Source: Linnemannia hyalina (lineage: Eukaryota; Mortierellomycota; Mortierellomycetes; Mortierellales; Mortierellaceae). From it: a DNA stretch of 64,000 bases. Below are positions 13,490-25,542 of this stretch, piece by piece. Position numbers and translations under genes: made by a program. The stretch lies in the NCBI GenBank assembly GCA_019671135.1, contig JAHRHY010000007.1:2397854-2461853 (forward strand). Reading direction: 5' to 3'. The notes beneath the pieces are model-generated. The model did no database searches. It worked only from the letters and a program-made list of their open reading frames with translations, and had not been told where the DNA came from. Position 1 is the stretch's first letter. The number at the start of each line of letters is the position of its first letter.

Positions 13490-14450
13490 TCCTCACTCTT
13501 CATTCCTTACCCTCATGGACATGTAGACGCACATAAATACCCTCTCTGTCTGCACAATAAACACTATCCGTTTCTAGCTTTTCCTACTGTCCCTACTACT
13601 ATCTTGTCCTTCCTCTCGTCTTTGTCTTTCTCTGCTCCCTGTTCATACGCTCTTGCTCTGCTCCTATTACATAGCAGCAAAGATGGCCTCGTTCTTACCC
13701 CTCTGACCCACCTCTGTTTCCATGCACTTGTTTCCTCTCTTCCTGCTCCTTCTTTTCTTAATTTTCCTTTCCTCTCTTTTTTATTTTTCTTTTTTCTTTT
13801 TCCTTTTTCCTTCATACTATTTTCTATGTCGGCACTCGATTCTCTTCTCGACGGCATTGACCCCTCACGTCAAGACGCCATTCGCAACCTTTTCAATACG
13901 CTCGCCGTCACTGCACCTCATGACCGCACCCTCTGAACGGGAACTGGAAGCCGACCGTCGCCACCTCGCCCGCACATTGGCTCAAGTCCTCAAGCCCCAG
14001 AGGCCTCCCCTACTCTGGTGAGATTGATGCGGATGCATGCATCAATTCCATTGACAGTCAGAAAGAATATTTTACGGTCGTCAAGCTCGGTCTCGCTGAA
14101 TGGGCTCAGTATACGGCCCTGAATCTGGTCAGCGACACCAAGCCCTGGTGGCGCTCATCCGGATTGTCCATTCATACCCCCTGGGATACCTTTGAAACCG
14201 ACTTCCTCAACTTTCACACTCCTCCCAGCGCCATTGCTGCCGCCCGTGAAGCACTCGCCTTTTACACGCACGATTTTCGCCTCCTAATCCGCCATGTCCC
14301 CACCCTTGACAAGGGTACCGCTCTGCACTTGTTTGAAAGAAGGCCTTGAGCCTAACACCAGCAAAGAGGTCAAGCTGAAACAGCCCGTCACCTCGGAAAT
14401 TGCTATCACCCAAGTGACCCCGATTCACCCCATCTTGTAGTACAGCAACA
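13490..14450 (+). pseudogene. Gypsy leader plus frameshifted gag relic
   Basis: A pyrimidine-rich leader with a CATAAATA box (about 13530) and an AATAAA (about 13557) precedes an ATG at 13826. The reading starts MSALDSLLDGIDPS, hits a stop, and continues in other frames to about 14349. That later part includes PWWRSS, PWDTFETDFLNFHTP and FRLLIRHVP, a pattern typical of retrotransposon Gag (PF03732-like). At least two frame breaks are present. No LTR pair was found. It could be the 5' end of the family that gave the nearby pol relic, in opposite orientation. Confidence 0.6.
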
Positions 14451-14749
14451 ACCTCACAACACAAGTCAACTAGTTGTGATGCAGGCGAGTATGGTGTAGT
14501 ACAGCAAGACAGGGCTGTACCCTTTCCTGCGAATGAAGGGAACCGTTCAAAGAGCCCCATGGTGTTGGGGCATCTGCTTTTGGGGTCGGAAGAAAGGAAT
14601 GTTGATGAAGATAGTCGTTTGTTGGAAGCAGAAACTCGAGCCTTGGCCATTTCCTATTGCCATTTATGTGGATAGCAGTCCTTTAGGGCTAGAAAGTCAC
14701 AATTCATTTGACGTTTCTTTTTTAATATTTGATAACCTTCCTTCCTCGC

Positions 14750-14783
<34 letters not shown>

Positions 14784-14958
14784 GCTGACATCCCCAAGGC
14801 CCCCAAGGTTTTTAAATTCCCATACTTTCTGATCTGTTGTTGAAGTACACGCGCTGCTATACTGAAACTAATCATCTCTCCATCCGTTCCTCCCTGATTA
14901 TGTTTTATCCTAGCACCAGTCCCTTTTCAGGTGCGCTTAACAATCCTTTCACACAGAT
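14451..14958. other. Intergenic with CT microsatellite
   Basis: A (CT)n run lies at about 14754-14780. Nothing else is supported. Confidence 0.5.
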
Positions 14959-15312
14959 GCAGAAACATCCTGTCGTTAGCGGTTTGCTTCTTTAGCTCTA
15001 ACAGACTTAACGAGTCCTTTCGGACTTCTGGTTTGCCGACCGGGAAGTGACCGCGACAGTGGTGGTCTTCTAAGGAGCTCTTCATGGCATATGCCGGGAA
15101 GGCGCCATTGGCTCCTTTGTTTGATATACGCATCTGGATTACGCAGAAACATCCTGTCGTTAGCGGTTTGCTTCTTTAGCTCTAGCAGACTTAACGAGTC
15201 CTTTCGGACTTCTGGTTTGCCGACCGGGAAGTGACCGCGACAGTGGTGGTCTTCTAAGGAGCTCTTCATGGCATATGCCGGGAAGGCGCCATTGGCTCCT
15301 TTGTTTGATACT
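14959..15312. repeat. Two-copy tandem repeat, period 184
   Basis: Two nearly identical ~170-base copies begin at 14959 and 15143 (GCAGAAACATCCTGTCG...) and end in GGCTCCTTTGTTTGATA. They differ at about one base (CTCTAACAG versus CTCTAGCAG), so the duplication is recent. On the minus strand the unit has an open frame containing SSLEDHHCRGHFPVGKPE. It may be a duplicated exon of a broken gene; I do not recognise it. Confidence 0.8.
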
Positions 15313-15401
15313 TATGCATCAATGGAACTTGTGGTACGTATGTGCTTGTTGTGACCTTATTTAACCATTGCAACCTCTCAATTTGCATAGAATATTCATA
15401 T

Positions 15402-16134
15402 GTCACAGGCGCATTTGGACTGGGCCCTCAAACAAAAAAAAAGGAGCATGTCTTCTTCGCGAACTTCGTCATTCACTTCGAGTTTTCTGACCGAGATTCC
15501 GCGATCGCATCCTTCAAGACCCTTTTACAATCTTCAAGAATCCCACTGAAGCGTCGTCAAGTTTTGAATGACGAATTCGACAATTTCCGGAAACACCATG
15601 AGGAGCAATTCTGGACGACGCGTGCGCTGAAACTCAACTCAAAGAAGAGTGCGCAGAGGCTCGCATGTGTGGCACAGGATACAGCGGTCGATGAGGCATC
15701 AGCAGCATATGGTAATAGAAGATACCGACGCATGTAATTGCCAGTTGCACAACCGTCTTGTTCTTATTAAATGATCTTCTTCATATTCTTATAGTTCATA
15801 GGAGAAATGATATTGCAGCAAGCGGCCTAACTGATTCACAGCGCGCTGAAAGCATTGGTATGATAGAGGTTTTGTCAAACCGGACATGAACTCTCTTTTA
15901 TGTCCTTTACTTATCAACACCACTGACAATGTCTTTAAATTATTTGTTGGCTCACAGGAGACATACCCGATCCTTCCTTGCTGCCAGTCGAATCTAATGC
16001 TGATGCAGGACCCGAAGTTGCAGCTGTTGGAGAGAGTGCCCATGGTTAGTAAACTTCTGTTTTACTTGTAATTATTTCATTAGCTTTTTCCGTCTTTCTC
16101 TGAGAAAACAATAAAAATTAATCACGAAATGCCA
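15402..16134 (+). pseudogene. Unrecognised spliced gene fragment
   Basis: An open frame (from about 15402, containing FVIHFEFSDRDSAIASF and a basic KLNSKKSAQRL stretch) continues across plausible GT-AG introns. Following pieces begin at about 15794, 15957 and 16135. The exon texts are in frame and acidic toward the end (SLLPVESNADAG). No start codon is convincing, and a run of nine A near 15433 may hide a frameshift. The last exon ends at the edge of an oppositely oriented coding block. I do not recognise the family. Confidence 0.4.
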
Positions 16135-16141
16135 GGGTACT

Positions 16142-16841
16142 GGTGCACACATGTAAGTTAAAATAGCGTCCAACAACTTACCAGTTCAAGAGGCACTCAT
16201 GTACAAGTTGGGACTCGATGTGCCGTGGACGCTTGTCAAGCAGATCCTGGAGGTCTTTAAGCGTTTCCACGCGTTCGAATTCATCCATATAATCTGGCGC
16301 CTCCTTGGAATACGGTGACCCATCCGGGAGATTGTCGCAGATTTCGATCCAGTCTTTCTTTGAGAACAGCTGCCGTGTAATCTTGTCACTCAAATCGACC
16401 ATGAACGAATGAATAGGACTTTGTAGAGCAAATTTAGTCATCTGTTCCTTTGTTTAAACAGAAAAAAACATCGAGAAAGGAAAATAAACATACTGTAAGT
16501 CCTTCATCTGCTTTCCAGCCTCGAACAGAATGTCTTCGACTACCGTTCCAGATTCCAATGTCCACTTCTCCCTAGGCTAGAGTAACGGCGCTGAAGTGAC
16601 TTCCTCCTATCGTCGGTAAACTGTTTACGAGTAGTCAGTTATTCAGTTAGTCAGTTAGCAGTTGAGCGAACCCCAAAGAAAATTGCAACACATTGCATCT
16701 TACTTGTGTACTGCCCTTCCGTTTCTTTGTACGAGGTGATTGCTCTGCGTTCGAGTTCTGAGCATCACGTTCATTGTCAGGGCCAATGTCATCGTCGTAG
16801 GCATCGTCATAAAAACCACGTTTCGACTCTGTCGGTCCCAT
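16142..16841 (-). pseudogene. Unrecognised spliced gene block, opposite orientation
   Basis: On the minus strand an ATG at 16841 opens an acidic, basic-ending exon (MGPTESKRGFYDD to RTKKRKGS). After introns come pieces containing REKWTLESGTVVEDILFEAG and HSFMVDLSDKITRQLFSKKDW, ending near 16180 at a GTAAGT donor with no continuation. The block lies between two plus-strand blocks of similar style. It is either its own truncated gene or the inverted middle of one original gene. Confidence 0.4.
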
Positions 16842-16883
16842 AGTAGAATATGGGAGAGAAATAGGGGAAAGATAACAGCATTA

Positions 16884-17826
16884 GATATGATCATGAAAGC
16901 AGCAAGGCTTTATCTGTATGAAACAAATGATCCCTCGCCGTTCAATGTTGCAGATAGCTTATCGGAGAGTTGGTGGCTGAAGTCTGCGTGGGGTGTGTGC
17001 ACCAACTTAGCAAAAGGAGTGCCAGGATGTTTTATAATACCAGGGGAAGTAACCGGTCATGATTCATCCGCAAGAAGAAACGATGAGCGGGAGACAACGT
17101 GCGGGAACGAGAGGAAAAGAATGGGGACCCGGGCCGATCTGGTATGGAGGACTGTTACATCACCGGAGACTGACTGGGCGATAGCGGAGGCTGCAAAGGT
17201 CTGGTGTCCTCAGGGTAACAAATACATCTCGGAGAGCAAGTTCAAGCTACCAAGACAGCTCCATGATGTTTTGATTGGTCGAACGATGGAAGTTGGAGGG
17301 GCGAACGAATTTCGAGATGTCATGGTCTCAGGCTTGATCATTGGAGGTATTGCAGTTCTTTTATGTCTTTTCATTGTCGTTGAAACCTATAAAGTATATG
17401 ATCCAAGTTCTAACAGATGCTTTTTATGGAATTGTAGGACCATGCCTCCAGCGTATTGGTCTTTGTTGGGGAGCGGCTGGTGACAACGTCACTAGGATAA
17501 TCAAGATGGATGCGACTAGACTGGACGCAAGGGTCAGTTACTTGTCAACCTCTTTACTGGCCATTCACGAGCTGCTTTGTTTCAGGGTATGTTGAGGTCG
17601 TTTGTTTTTTTTGAATGTGCCAAGACTTCAACTCGCGATTGATTGTGGTATTCTTATTCTGTTTGTTTGAATGCACAAAGGCTTCAACGATTCAATTGAT
17701 ATCTCTGTACGGGCTGGCTGCCAAACGTCATGCAAAGCAAAGAAAACGGGACCGATACAGGAGTTTGGCTGGTGCTTTATTAGAGCCGAGAGTCTCAAGG
17801 CTAAGCCTTCTTCAATCTTCACCGTA
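16884..17826 (+). pseudogene. Unrecognised gene 3' part
   Basis: The plus-strand frame from about 16884 reads NVADSLSESWWLKSAWGV, then KRMGTRADLVWR and a KFKLPRQLHDVLIGR stretch. It is followed by two GT-AG introns (after 17340 and after 17586) and a basic C-terminal end (AKRHAKQRKRDRYR) stopping at 17826. The text looks like coherent coding sequence, but the N-terminal part is missing or inverted (previous entry). No known domain was recognised. Confidence 0.45.
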
Positions 17827-18179
17827 ATACCACAATAGCGATCTCAGTCTCAAGCGCAAACAAATAAAGCGACAACTCAAGAACTGGAATCAAAGTCAAG
17901 CCCATTCAGTTTTTAATCCGCAATTCACCACGAGGCATCCCCGTAAGGGTGCATGAATAGAGAGAGAGAGAGAGAGAGAGAGAGAAGTGGTGATGTATAA
18001 GCAAGTGGATAAGGGTGGGTAAGGGATGCATAATCGCGGTTGGGGGAGGATTTCATCATCACATGTCTTACGCTTGAGAAGAATACATTGTTGCAATTAG
18101 TGCAGTGAGCAAACTAGAAAGGTTGCCCGTGGGCGACGCCACGGGTGCCGGGAGTTGTTGTAAGGCTTTGTGGTGTTTA
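17827..18179. other. Intergenic with GA microsatellite
   Basis: A (GA)n run lies at about 17959-17986. No gene is seen. Confidence 0.5.
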
Positions 18180-19569
18180 TTAGGGGATGAGGGGTTGAAG
18201 AAGAAGCTCGTTTGAAGATAATAGGGTACCTATTGCCGATCTTGTGGAATTTTTCAGAATACTGTAGTGTGACTGAGAACTTTTACTGCCTGTGGCCAAT
18301 GGGATGCTTGGGATGTAGAGTTCACATTGCTGATCCGTAGCCCCGCTACTCGTACCTGACGGGTTACCATAAAGAACAATATCCCTGGGCCCAGCAGGGC
18401 CAAGCTGACTCCGCTTGTAAGATAGTCGTCTTGATAGCTGAGGAACCGTCGCGCTGGCATTGCTCACTCGCAGTACCCTGCGCTTGCTGTTCATGGTCTT
18501 GAGTGTGGGAAATACTGTAATCGTTGTTGGGGTTGGACATCCGCCCGAGAAGGATCGTGAGACAGAGTCTGTGCCTGCATTTGTACTTGAGAACGACATT
18601 CCGACTCTGTCTGCGGCTCCGGTAGGTGGTGTTGTATGAGCGGCAGTTGCGGAAGGAAGGGCTGCTGTTGTTGACGATGTTCATTTTGTTGAAGTTGTTG
18701 ATGGTGTTGAAGTTGCTGTTCGAGGGGTTGAATTTGAAGCTGTAGCTGTGGTTGCTGTTGGAGTGTGAGTTGATTTTGTGAACGCTGTCGCAAAGGTGAT
18801 GGGAGTTGTTGCTGTTGTTGCTGGTTATCCAATAATGGAGGAGGGGTGTTAGAGTATTCCTGAGTGTCAACTTTACTCAAAAATTCATCCTGAATCCTCA
18901 TGCCTACTTCGAACAAACTTCTGGTGCGCTCCTCTCGTACTGCCAAACCTCTCATCACTCCGGCCACGACCCCCCTCCAGTTGACCAAAGCGGATGGCCA
19001 CGACTCCCTCCAGTTGACCAAAGCGGGTCTCCATCGTTCCCTGCAGCATGTGAGACAGCTGATCGATCTTGGTTCCAACAGTGTTGATGCCCGCCGTGAG
19101 GGTTGGTCCATCGGTAACAACGTCGGTGCGGATTATGCTCGCCTGGAGCCGAGAGTCCTCAATGGCTTTCAGAAGTTGACTTTGGAAAGCCAGAAATCCC
19201 TGCGACGAGAAAACAGGCAAGGAAAGAAGACTATTCTGCATCGTCTCGCCTTTGCAGTTTGGTCTCAAGTACAACGCCGCATCCTAAAGGATCACCCTAC
19301 GCATATGAACAAGTAGTGTGCGTGGTGGTGGTGTAGCTGTTACTGGCTGCGGACTCGGGCAATACGCGTTCCCCATAGATGTCGGCGTCAGTGACCGCGT
19401 TTGGATCCTCCTCGTTCATCAACCGTCTGCATGTTTCTCGCCAGTAGGGTTCCGATCGATCTCCGTCGTTGTTAAATGCATCCTCGATCCAAGGAAAGAT
19501 TGCGATAAAATAAGGTTTAGACTCACTTTGTAAGTAACGAGACAAGAAGAAGGTTGTATTAGGGCCCAC
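18180..19569 (-). pseudogene. Broken gene, possibly Ndc10/Crypton-like C-terminal part
   Basis: Three minus-strand frames follow each other: about 19569-19310 (FLSRYLQSESKPYFIAIFPW, then WRETCRRLMNEEDPNAVTD), about 19274-18885, and about 19120-18180 with a Gln-rich middle and a Ser/Thr-rich end. Overlapping frame changes show at least one frameshift or unspliced intron. The Trp-rich start faintly recalls the Ndc10/Crypton tyrosine-recombinase DNA-binding region, but no recombinase RHRY residues are present. That identity is a weak guess. Confidence 0.35.
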
Positions 19570-19603
19570 CAGGAACGATCTCTTATGTCGTTCCTGGTGG
19601 CTT
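19569..19603. repeat. Inverted repeat next to the retroelement 3' flank
   Basis: Arms CCACCAGGAACGA and TCGTTCCTGGTGG enclose a 9-base loop. It may mark the end of the retroelement LTR or a hairpin of unknown role. Confidence 0.6.
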
Positions 19604-19997
19604 AGTTCTAGCTAGTTCATGTCTTCATCTATCTATGATCCACAAGGCAAATACGCAACAACTCCCTCCTAAGGGAAGGCTGAAAGCCGCCCTGAGAAGA
19701 AAGGAACGCGTGTGTGCTTTGTGGTGTGTGGTGTTTGGGAAAAAAAGAAAACCCAAAGGAAAATAAAAATAAAAAAGAAAATAAAAATACACTGATCTGC
19801 AAAGGAAAACAAAAGAAACCTTGTCAGTCGTGTTGAGGGTCAATAAACCTCTCATGACATATAGTACATATCACTCGAGGCAAAAAAGCAAAATCCTCGT
19901 GAGGGGAAACCCAAAGGGAAAACCTCATGCGTGATTATAAGGGGAAAGCTGAAAAAAACCCCTTCTCTCCATTCACTCCATCTTGTGGTGATGAGGA

Positions 19998-22900
19998 TTA
20001 CTTTCGACCACGCTTGCGCGTGCGAGTAGTCCTTTTCTCCGTGCTACTCTTTTCGACAGTCTCCTTAATTAAGCGCTTGCGTTTGCGGGGTTCTGATTGC
20101 ACTGCTATCTGTGCACTATCATTTGGGCTGCCATGCTTGCGCGTGCCCCCACTTATCTCATCACTGATCGTATCATTCATTGGCTTATCTTTCGATCGAT
20201 CTTTAGCCTTCCGTTGCTTTGAAGCTGACTCCTGCTCTTCGCTCCTTGACTCATGTGTCTTCAACGTTTGACGAGGCTGCGGTAGAGATTGTGTAATTGG
20301 TTGATCGCGGGTCTTCCAATAGTCTGTGATACACTTTCTCTCAACAAAGTTCTTTTGAGGCTCCCAAGTTCGTTCCTTGTATCCTTTCCAACTTACGTAG
20401 TACTCTACTCCCTCCCCAGGAACATCCCTATGGTCGAGAATTTTTTCCACTTCGTAAGTTTCTGTTTCCTCAAAGTCGTCCAGTACCAGCTTTAGCTGTG
20501 ATGGTGCGAAATTGCGCCCCAGTAATTCTCCTGTCCCATCTTTGAGAGCATAAGAACCACCAGTGGTGCGGCGGACAACAGTGTAGGGGCCCTCGTAACG
20601 AGGCGATAGCTTGTCACCCCTAATAGGATCCAAAGACATTACTTTTGCTCCATCTGGGAACTCAATGTGCAGTACCGTTCTGTTAAAACGCTCAATCATT
20701 CGCTGTTGAGTGTCACGTGTCTTGGTTTGAATTGCTGGGAAAACAACCTTGGTCATGTATTCAAGGCGTTCTAAGAGCACTTCATGAGAAGGAATAACAC
20801 CCTTTTCATCCGAGAGATTACTCAGTCCATTAAATCGCCTTGCAAAAAACAAAGAAAAAGGCGAAGAGTTGTGAAGAGCCACAATTCTCGTGTTCATGGC
20901 CAGCTGTGCCATAGGAACATGTAATGCCCAACTTTGTTTCTGGTCGTCGATTTCTTTTCTGATAATGCTACACGCCGTTTTGACGTGGTTCTCGGCAACA
21001 CCATTGCCTCTGGGGTGATAAGGAGTGACCAACCGATGGTCCACACCTAAATTAGTAGTCATTACTTTAATTGCCCCATTGACAAATTCTCTGCCGTTGT
21101 CAGATTGTAGAATGGCGGGAAAACCGATCAAAGTAAATGTTTTGAACAACACCTTTGCGACGGTGAGTGCCTCCTTGTTCGGTATAGGTTCAAGGAACAC
21201 AAATCTTGTACAAACATCGACTAAGATGAGAAGGAATCGATTACCTCCGCTATCCACAGGAAAAGGTCCGGCTAGATCAACAGCCATGTGTTCTCCTGGT
21301 AACTGAGCATGAACGGCCTTCATTGGGTGGTACCCTTTGCGAGCGATATTGTTTCGCTGGCATTGTTGGCAACGTTGAACGAACTCCAAACAATCCTTGG
21401 CTAGATTAGGCCAGGTCTTGTCCACTCCGTGAATGTGTTTTACCATGGCATTGGTCCCAAAGTGACCAAGTGCATGGGTGTCGGCTAGGATAGTTCTCCT
21501 TTCAGAGACCTTCACTGTTTGACGAGGAGTAGTTGAATCCTGGATCAAATGCATGTATCCATAAATCTTTGTCGGCGCTGAACCTTCTGTTCTTCCCGTC
21601 CACAACTCCGGCGGGAACTGGCGAGACAAAGCGTCTGGAAGCACATTAAGCACGCCAGGGCGATAAACAACCTTGAACGTGTATGACCAGATCAACTCCT
21701 GCCATCCGGTGAGCATTGAGTTCAAGTCCTTTTGCGTATGCATGTAGGTGAGAGCTCGATGATCCGTGAAGAGCGTGAAATGGTTGCCCCACAAATAATA
21801 ATGTAGCTTCTTGAGGGCGAACACAATCCCGAGTAGCTCCTTTTGAGTAGCCGAATATCTCCTTTCCCGATCCTGTAACGATCGCGCTACAAAAGATATA
21901 TATTTAATATTCTCAGGTTCACCTTCGCCTCCCGGTAACTGATACAGAACCGCTCCGACACCAACATTTGATGCATCTGTGGCAACATAAAAGGGTAGGC
22001 CGAAATCCGGAAAAGAAAGTACTGGAGCTTGTGTGAGAATATTCTTTAATGAATTGAAGCACCGTAATTGAATGTCGTTTAATACGAAGGATCCAGGTAC
22101 ATTGCGTAGCGCGTCCAGCGGTGCCGCAACAGTGCTGATAAGAGGCATATACTCCCGAAAAAAGTTGAACGTGCCCATGTACGACTGAACCTGCTTTCCA
22201 GTGGTCGGCGGGCTCCAGTCCTGAATGTTCACCAACTTATTCGGGTCCACACGTCTGCCGGCGGTATTAATTACAAATCCAAGTAATGCTACCTGCGTGC
22301 TATAGAATCTACATTTCTCAATGTTGATAATTAGTTTGGCTTTGGTCAGACGTTCAATGACAACCATAACATGCGCAAGATGGTCCGCTCGATCCTTCGA
22401 AGCAATCAGAATGTCATCAATAAAATTGCGGACAAAATCCAAATCGCCGAGAATCCTTGACATTCCACGTTGGAACAGACTGGACAAGGGCTTCAAGCCG
22501 AAAGGGGCTTTCTTGAACATGTACTGTACTCCATTGTGCGTGAATGCTGTAAGCGGTCTGTCTTCCTTATGAATCGGAAGTCGATGATAAGCCTGACGCA
22601 AATCCACCGTCGAGAACACAGCATTGCCTCCTGCAAACTGCATGATCTCTGATATAAGAGGTACAGGAAAATTGTCATCAGGTAAGTGAGCATTGAGAGG
22701 GCGTGGGTCAAGACAAACACGATAAAGGGTTTTCTCACCATTTGCATCCTTCTTTGCTGCGAGCGTCAGAGTGTTGTTGTGACGATTACCAGCCGGTGCC
22801 AGTGTAATTACATCGTCCTGCAACCAGCGATCTACTGCGTCATCCAGAATGGGTCGTTGTGACTGAGCGAACACTCTTGAACGTCGATTCAAAGTAATGC

Positions 22901-25002
22901 CCTCCGGTACAGGTAAAAACACCTTCATCTCCGGAATTGGGCAAAAGCTGGTGGAAGGGATCCTTGCGTTCTCCTCCAGTAGCTCCTTGACGCACTCCAT
23001 AAATGACTTCTTTTCCTCGATGTACTCCCGCGTCGTCTCCACAGGGGGTGTCATAAGAGGTATGAGAGTCGGCTTCTCGTCCTCAACAGGCATAGGTACT
23101 TGATCAGGAGACTCTACTGGGTCAGGTAAACCTATGATGTTGAAGCCATACCGATGAAAGAGATCCATACCAATAGTAATGGCATGGGGTTGATCAATAA
23201 CCTCGTATGGTGCGCAAAGCAAATTCTTTCCACAGATAACCTCCATGTTCTCTGTTTCGCCGATGCGTGCAATAGTCGAAGTATCCGCTAACTCGATGTA
23301 CCCTTTCATTTTATTGACAGGGATCGAATATTTGCTGACTATTCTTGAACTGATGAACGAGTGCGTGGCGCCTGTATCGATGAGCGCTCGGTGTTGTTCT
23401 CCGTGGATGGTGACAGGAACAAAAAGACGATTGTCTGGTTGGTTCTTGCGTTTGACCGATCCGTACGCAACTTGCACAAGAGAAAAATCATCGTCACCGA
23501 ATTTAAATAACGGGTAGCCGTCACACATCTTTGCAACAGGGTTGTCTTTTAGCGTGTGTCTTTCAAACGCTTGAGCGAGTTCGTCATCCTCGACTTCGTA
23601 CGAGCCAAAAGCGCAACCATCATCTTCTTTACTGATTACACCAACTGCCCCATACTTGATCTTCGCTTTTATAATACCAGCCATTTCAGCACTTCTCCCA
23701 CCTTCCCCTCCGTCGAGAGGTGATGGAGGAGGTGAACCTACATGAACCGACATTCCAAAGCGGGACTCCGCATTCGCTTTTCTCTTCTTTCTCCTTTTCT
23801 TCTTTACAACAAGATTGCCCTCCACACTGTTTTCAGTATTACTGCTGGTCGCCTCACGCATCACTTTATTCGACTCAACCATGGGTAACACATCTATCTG
23901 CGCCGTCACCAGAGGGGTTACATCAAGCTGACGAGGATCCTCGTTGGCTTTGGTTGTTATTGCCTGTGTGTGTGGAATAGACATGGCACTGTACTTAATA
24001 ACGCAATCTTGTTCTTCTTCAACAACGTCCAGTAGCAAAGCAGGATCAACGGACGTACCATTATACGGATGGCTTCTTCCTTTGCCACGATTCTGCCATC
24101 GTCCCTGCGGTGCTCCTCTACCTCGATTGCCGGGATACTGACCTTGATGGCCGTTTGGGTAGCTGTTATGGTTGTTGTTGGCGCTGACGGTATTGCTTCC
24201 TGACGATGCTCCTGCATTCGTCTGAGCGGCCACCGTCTTCTTTACTTGCTGATGTTGCCTATGGTGTTGGCTGCCTCCTTGGTTGATGCCGTCGCTCTCC
24301 TTGGACATTCTCGCCTTCCTCGACGCATCGATGAAGACCTTCCACTCCGAGCACTCATCAGGACCAAGGGCGTTCGGGATCGCGTTCATCAGGAAGTCCA
24401 ACGACGTTACATCCGGCACCGCCATACCCACATGTTTCAGTAACATGTTCACCGTCTCAGACAGTTGCATCACCGTCAAAGTCAGTGACGGGATTGACAT
24501 CCTCAGAGTCTGGGTGACATCGGTGTGTTTAGGAAGCTCCTTGACACGGTAGACCTCGACCAGCCGTCGCAATCTCAGCTCATACTCCTTAAAAGACTCT
24601 GTCTTCTCTCTGCCCATCTTGGCGAACTCCTCCACCTCAGACGTCTTCTCATGCAGAGTCATGGCGCAATCCACGAATGTCTGCTCGCACTGATCCCACG
24701 TCCACGCCGGACCCGTATCCTTTTTCCTCGCTCCTGTTAATGCATCCTGCTCTTTGACATCTAGATTCGCCAACGCTAATAAACGATAACAAATCTTTTC
24801 AAACGTCGTAGTGCCGTAGGCAAGGTTACCTTGGGTATGAAACTCATACAGGAAACAGCGAACTGAAGTTCGGATAGGACCGGACGTCTTAGCGTCGACT
24901 TTAGGCATCTCATGATCTGGCACCTTGCGATGGTACCTGGGCATAACATTGAGAAGCACAATCTGCTTGTCGTCCATAGTGCCATTCCCGCCATAGGAGG
25001 AC
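19998..25002 (-). CDS. Gag-Pol polyprotein, Ty3/gypsy chromovirus 2
   Basis: An uninterrupted frame of about 1,660 codons carries, in order: Gag; a Gly/Arg/Asn-rich region (GNRGRGAPQGRWQNRGKG) in place of a CCHC knuckle; an aspartic protease (LIDTGATHSFIS, ~554); reverse transcriptase with FIDDIL (~875); RNase H (VATDASNVGVGAVL, ~1017; TDHRAL); integrase with an HHCC-like GHF...CQQCQRN finger and D-D-E residues in VDLAGPFP, SDNGREF and NGVAENHVK (~1254-1345); and a C-terminal chromodomain (YYVSWKGY...TWEP, ~1530-1580) that targets integration to chromatin. Residue numbers count from the palindrome-derived first codon at 25037. Gag is fused to Pol with no frameshift. The frame is intact, but its start lies beyond B1, so it is probably not functional here. 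Confidence 0.9.
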
Positions 25003-25005
25003 TTT

Positions 25006-25456
25006 GGAGGCCATCCATGTTCGGCTCCACCAACCATAGACTACAGTATAAAAATATCTGTCAACACCTATTAAAACAGTGTGTTCCTTGAGAGTACAAC
25101 AAATCTCATCAGCTTTTTCCTTCCACCAGTCTCCATTTTCTACATTCACCACCACTACTTTGTAACATCATCTACTTTAGCTGAGAAAGCCTTGGACATG
25201 ATCATCTCATATTGGATCCTGGATATTACAGATAGTAATTTCCTTTCCAATATGAGATGATCATGTCCAAGGCTTTCTCAGCTAAAGTAGATGATGTTAC
25301 AAAGTAGTGGTGGTGAATGTAGAAAATGGAGACTGGTGGAAGGAAAAAGCTGATGAGATTTGTTGTACTCTCAAGGAACACACTGTTTTAATAGGTGTTG
25401 ACAGATATTTTTATACTGTAGTCTATGGTTGGTGGAGCCGAACATGGATGGCCTCC
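25006..25456. mobile_element. B1: 451-base palindromic foldback/MITE-like element
   Basis: Two 211-base arms (25006-25216 and 25246-25456) are, by eye, perfect reverse complements around a 29-base spacer. Ends are GGAGGCCATCCATG. The flanks repeat TTT (25003-25005 and 25457-25459), a 3-base target duplication. Joining the flanks restores an open gag frame of the chromovirus, which proves insertion. Each arm has a ~50-codon open stretch (VVNVENGDWWKEK...), probably not a gene. Confidence 0.9.
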
Positions 25457-25542
25457 TTTGGGAAGCTGGGTGTAGACGATGACGATGCGGCGCTGTGGAC
25501 AGTCCTCGCTTTGGCTTTCCTCGCCAAGTTCATATCATCTAG

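Larger units (their letters stand above)
19604..25542 (-). mobile_element. Ty3/gypsy chromovirus 2, 5'-truncated and interrupted
   Basis: A single gag-pol frame on the minus strand is followed by about 0.39 kb of non-coding sequence (19604-19997) that probably holds the 3' LTR. The 5' LTR and gag N-terminus are missing. The gag frame continues in frame on the far side of palindrome B1 (25460-25542, ending SSSSTPSFPK) and then stops at palindrome B2. The element was therefore first hit by B1 and later cut at B2. Confidence 0.85.
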
